From Negativibacillus massiliensis (GTDB lineage: Bacteria > Bacillota > Clostridia > Oscillospirales > Ruminococcaceae), in NCBI RefSeq assembly GCF_900148495.1, contig NZ_FTRU01000008.1:930001-994000 (forward strand): 64,000 bases of DNA, in the 5' to 3' direction. A program made the translations under genes and the position numbers. The notes below the pieces were generated by a model. The model was not told the origin of the DNA. It did no database searches and was given only the letters and a program-made list of their open reading frames with translations. Every line of letters starts with the position of its first letter. Positions within the stretch are counted from its first letter, which is position 1. Positions 62,087 to 64,000 of the stretch are shown here, one piece after another.

Positions 62087-63268
62087 TTAAAACAGCTGTT
62101 TTGCTCTCTCAATTAGTTTTTCAGTGTGATTTTGCAAAACTTCCTGCATACATTCTTCCAAAAGCTGATTTAATATTTCGCCGACCTTTTTCCCTTTTGG
62201 ACATCCCGCTTCCAAAAGCTGTCTGCCATCGACCTGCAAGTCAGAAAGAGAACAGCAGCCCTCCTTTGCTCTGGCAAATGTATCAAGCTGCTGCTGTCTG
62301 GCCTTTTCATCAAGATGATTGGAAACAAAAAGAAGGCTTAGAAAATCCTCTGTTGTCTTTTCTCCAAAGGCATTTAAACATCTTCGAAAATCCACTACAG
62401 TTTCCGGCGTATTTTGCAGAATTTCCCAGAGAGCTTCTTCCCTTTTGCTCTCTGTTTTTGGCGCTTTCAGGCGCAGAAGTACATCCTTTGCCCGCTTTCC
62501 CTGACTGTGATAAAGCCAGATCAGCCGCAGAAAAGCGTCCTCGGGCAGTCTTCGAATCTCATCGCCCAAAACATCGAGCTCCGGAAAAATCTGCCCCCAC
62601 ACTTCTTTTAACGCAAAGGTCTGCGACACCCACCTTCCACACAGTGCTTTGCAAAGCTCCTCGCAGATTCGCTCGGCAGAGATTTCGCAGAGCAATTTTG
62701 CTTTGTCGCAGGCAGCTTGGCTGCTTTCCTGCTGAATAGAAAATCCTAGCACCGCAGAAAAACGGACCGCACGCAAGATACGCAGCGCGTCCTCCTCAAA
62801 GCGAAGCTTGGGGTCTCCCACGCAGCGGATTGTTTTGTTTTTGATATCCTCTTCCCCGCCAAAGCAGTCGAGCAATCCTTTCTCCGGATGGTACGCCATG
62901 GCGTTGATGGTAAAGTCACGCCGGGAAAGATCCTCGCGGATTTCTCTGGTAAAACGGATAGCGTCCGGGTGGCGGTGGTCGCTGCATCCGCTCTCGATGC
63001 GGTAGGTGGTAATTTCATACACCGCTCCATCCTCGATGACACCAACCGTTCCATGCTGCTCGCCATTTAACAGCAGGCGTTTGTCCGAAAAGATCTCCTT
63101 CATTCGTCCGGTACTTGCCGAAGTGGTCATATCCCAGTCGTGCGGTATCTTACCCATCAAACTGTCACGGACACATCCTCCAACAATCCATGCCTCTTCC
63201 CCTGCCGCTTCCAATTGCTCTATCAGGTGCAGCACCTGCGGTGGAAGCAGGATCTGCTTATTCTTCAT
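62087..63268 (-). CDS. cca: CCA tRNA nucleotidyltransferase
   Basis: A 393-residue class II nucleotidyltransferase adding or repairing the 3' CCA of tRNA. The catalytic head has GGCVRDSLMGKIPHDWDMTT (about 23-42, DxD motif), RREDFTINAMAYH-type RRDFTINAMAYHPEKGLLDCFGGEEDI (about 113-139), and EDALRILRAVRFSAVLGF (about 158-175, neck). ATG at 63268 is used, overlapping the end of the VOC gene by 11 bases; the open frame continues through that gene and has no site. It is the middle gene of a VOC-cca-MerR unit. Confidence 0.9.
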   Translation of the reverse strand: MKNKQILLPPQVLHLIEQLEAAGEEAWIVGGCVRDSLMGKIPHDWDMTTSASTGRMKEIFSDKRLLLNGEQHGTVGVIEDGAVYEITTYRIESGCSDHRHPDAIRFTREIREDLSRRDFTINAMAYHPEKGLLDCFGGEEDIKNKTIRCVGDPKLRFEEDALRILRAVRFSAVLGFSIQQESSQAACDKAKLLCEISAERICEELCKALCGRWVSQTFALKEVWGQIFPELDVLGDEIRRLPEDAFLRLIWLYHSQGKRAKDVLLRLKAPKTESKREEALWEILQNTPETVVDFRRCLNAFGEKTTEDFLSLLFVSNHLDEKARQQQLDTFARAKEGCCSLSDLQVDGRQLLEAGCPKGKKVGEILNQLLEECMQEVLQNHTEKLIERAKQLF

Positions 63269-63623
63269 CGACAATTTTCTGGAACTCCAGCAGGTATCCG
63301 TCCGGATCTGCAAAGAAGAAGGAGTAAACCGGGAACTTTGGATGGCGGGCAGGCGCACCTTGTGTTTTGATTCCCAACGATTGCAGACGCTGGTATTCCT
63401 GATCCACCTGCTGTGTATTCTCACAGTTTAACGACATGCAGACACCGCTTGCCAGTGGTCTGCCGTCATCATACTGGCAAAATCCCCAGTATCCTTTGTT
63501 GCAGCTTAAAATAATACAGCTGCCCATCTCTTTCCAGACTGTCAGCCCTACCACCTCAGTATAAAAGCGGACGGTCTCCTTTAAATTGCTGACTGGTAAA
63601 AAGGTAATGCTCGATTCGATCAT
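63258..63623 (-). CDS. VOC (glyoxalase/bleomycin-resistance-type) family protein
   Basis: A 121-residue vicinal-oxygen-chelate fold protein. It has the repeated beta-alpha-beta pattern: ITFLPVSNLKETVRFYTEVVGLTVWKEMG at the start, SFFFADPDGYLLEFQKIVDEE at the end (metal-ligand Glu). Members are metal-dependent glyoxalases, dioxygenases or drug-binding proteins; the role is not evident. GAGGAGG precedes the start. It overlaps the CCA gene start by 11 bases. Confidence 0.85.
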   Translation of the reverse strand: MIESSITFLPVSNLKETVRFYTEVVGLTVWKEMGSCIILSCNKGYWGFCQYDDGRPLASGVCMSLNCENTQQVDQEYQRLQSLGIKTQGAPARHPKFPVYSFFFADPDGYLLEFQKIVDEE

Positions 63624-63691
63624 TTTTTGTTCCTCCTCGCATTTTATTTTTATTATACCATGTTATCCTAGCAGTTTCACCCGAATTTATA

Positions 63692-63726
63692 AAAAAACTC
63701 CCCTCAGCTGCTGAGGAGAGTTTTTA
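63692..63726 (-). terminator. Terminator of the partial ABC permease gene
   Basis: ACTCCCCTCAGC and GCTGAGGAGAGT pair around 63698-63720 with one mismatch and carry T-runs on both sides. On the minus strand it follows the stop at 63730. Confidence 0.8.
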
Positions 63727-63729
63727 AAG

Positions 63730-64000
63730 TTACTCGTGTTTGATTGCTTCCAGCGCGGAAATTTTGACCGCCCGGTTTGCCGGATAAAATCCCGAAACCA
63801 GACCGATGATAGTCGCAAAAACAATCGCCGAAATCATCAGCCATCCTGGAATGATGGAAAGCTCGGAGCCCATTGCCATGGAACCGATGCCGCCCATCAG
63901 GCCGGAAAGAAAGTTTCCGTTTTCTCCGTTTAAGCTTCCGTTCGTGGCAAGGTAATTGAGCAGCTTCGAAATTGCAAGGCTTACCCCAACTCCGGCAAGA
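63730..64000 (-). CDS. ABC transporter permease, FtsX/MacB type (3' end)
   Basis: The last 90 codons of a gene that enters from the right edge. The visible chain starts LAGVGVSLAISKLL and contains the C-terminal helices WLMISAIVFATIIGLVSGFYPANRAVKISALEAIKHE, whose PANRAxxIxAxEAI block is the signature of FtsX/MacB-type permeases (bacitracin or macrolide export, or lipoprotein release). The start, length and substrate cannot be seen. It ends with TAA at 63730-63732. Confidence 0.85.
   Translation of the reverse strand, partial: LAGVGVSLAISKLLNYLATNGSLNGENGNFLSGLMGGIGSMAMGSELSIIPGWLMISAIVFATIIGLVSGFYPANRAVKISALEAIKHE

Overview
The window is a stretch of chromosome from a low-to-mid GC, endospore-forming-type Firmicute, most likely a gut clostridium of the Oscillospiraceae/Ruminococcaceae kind. 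The evidence is a spoIIGA-sigE pair, CwlD-like amidase, CIRCE-controlled groESL, ThyX in place of ThyA, PPi-type phosphofructokinase, strong AGGAGG ribosome binding sites with frequent GTG/TTG starts, and compact operons with ATGA overlaps. About 60 protein genes are annotated. I saw no rRNA, tRNA, CRISPR array, prophage or insertion sequence. The assignment to a family of organisms is inference.

Layout. 1-14.8 kb: ABC-F protein with a structured leader, AI-2E-type permease, PcrA/UvrD-like helicase, RlmA-type methyltransferase, zinc alcohol dehydrogenase plus a GME-fold-like protein, a Xer-type recombinase preceded by a perfect 12-6-12 inverted repeat, endonuclease III, and RadA and CwlD-like amidase on the minus strand. 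15-25 kb: GNAT, a His-rich metal permease, a PFK / DUF3788-like / DeoR operon, sigE-spoIIGA, an SGNH lipoprotein, and an msrA / XRE / tiny membrane ORF operon. 25-34 kb: a long minus-strand block (FakA-tail-like small protein, U32 protein, MltG, 5-formyl-THF cyclo-ligase, DJ-1, two acyltransferase-type genes, Tmk, ThyX, YdcF-like) linking folate/dTMP metabolism with envelope functions. 34-48 kb: groESL, an acyltransferase-like protein, LysR with two chromate-transporter halves, an XRE-TPR/ABC exporter pair, MarR-MATE, CMP-kinase-like-MATE, and a small lipoprotein. 48-64 kb: Na/Pi cotransporter with a Pho-box-like leader, GH25 muramidase, Gfo/Idh, LrgAB, a CBS/CNNM protein, a third MATE exporter with a MerR-type 19-bp-spacer promoter, C45 hydrolase, YbaK-like deacylase, MerR, CCA-adding enzyme, VOC protein and the 3' end of a FtsX/MacB-type permease.

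The most unusual content is a family of modular intergenic elements confined to the first 24 kb. Each full element is a fixed series of up to five short hairpins. The stem sequences differ between copies, but both arms change together so that pairing is kept. They occur between co-directional or convergent genes, never between divergent ones, and several neighbouring genes lack their own simple terminator. In contrast, the genes after 25 kb end in ordinary intrinsic terminators. This looks like a BOX-like or REP/BIME-like mosaic repeat under selection for structure, and I do not recognise it as a named family.
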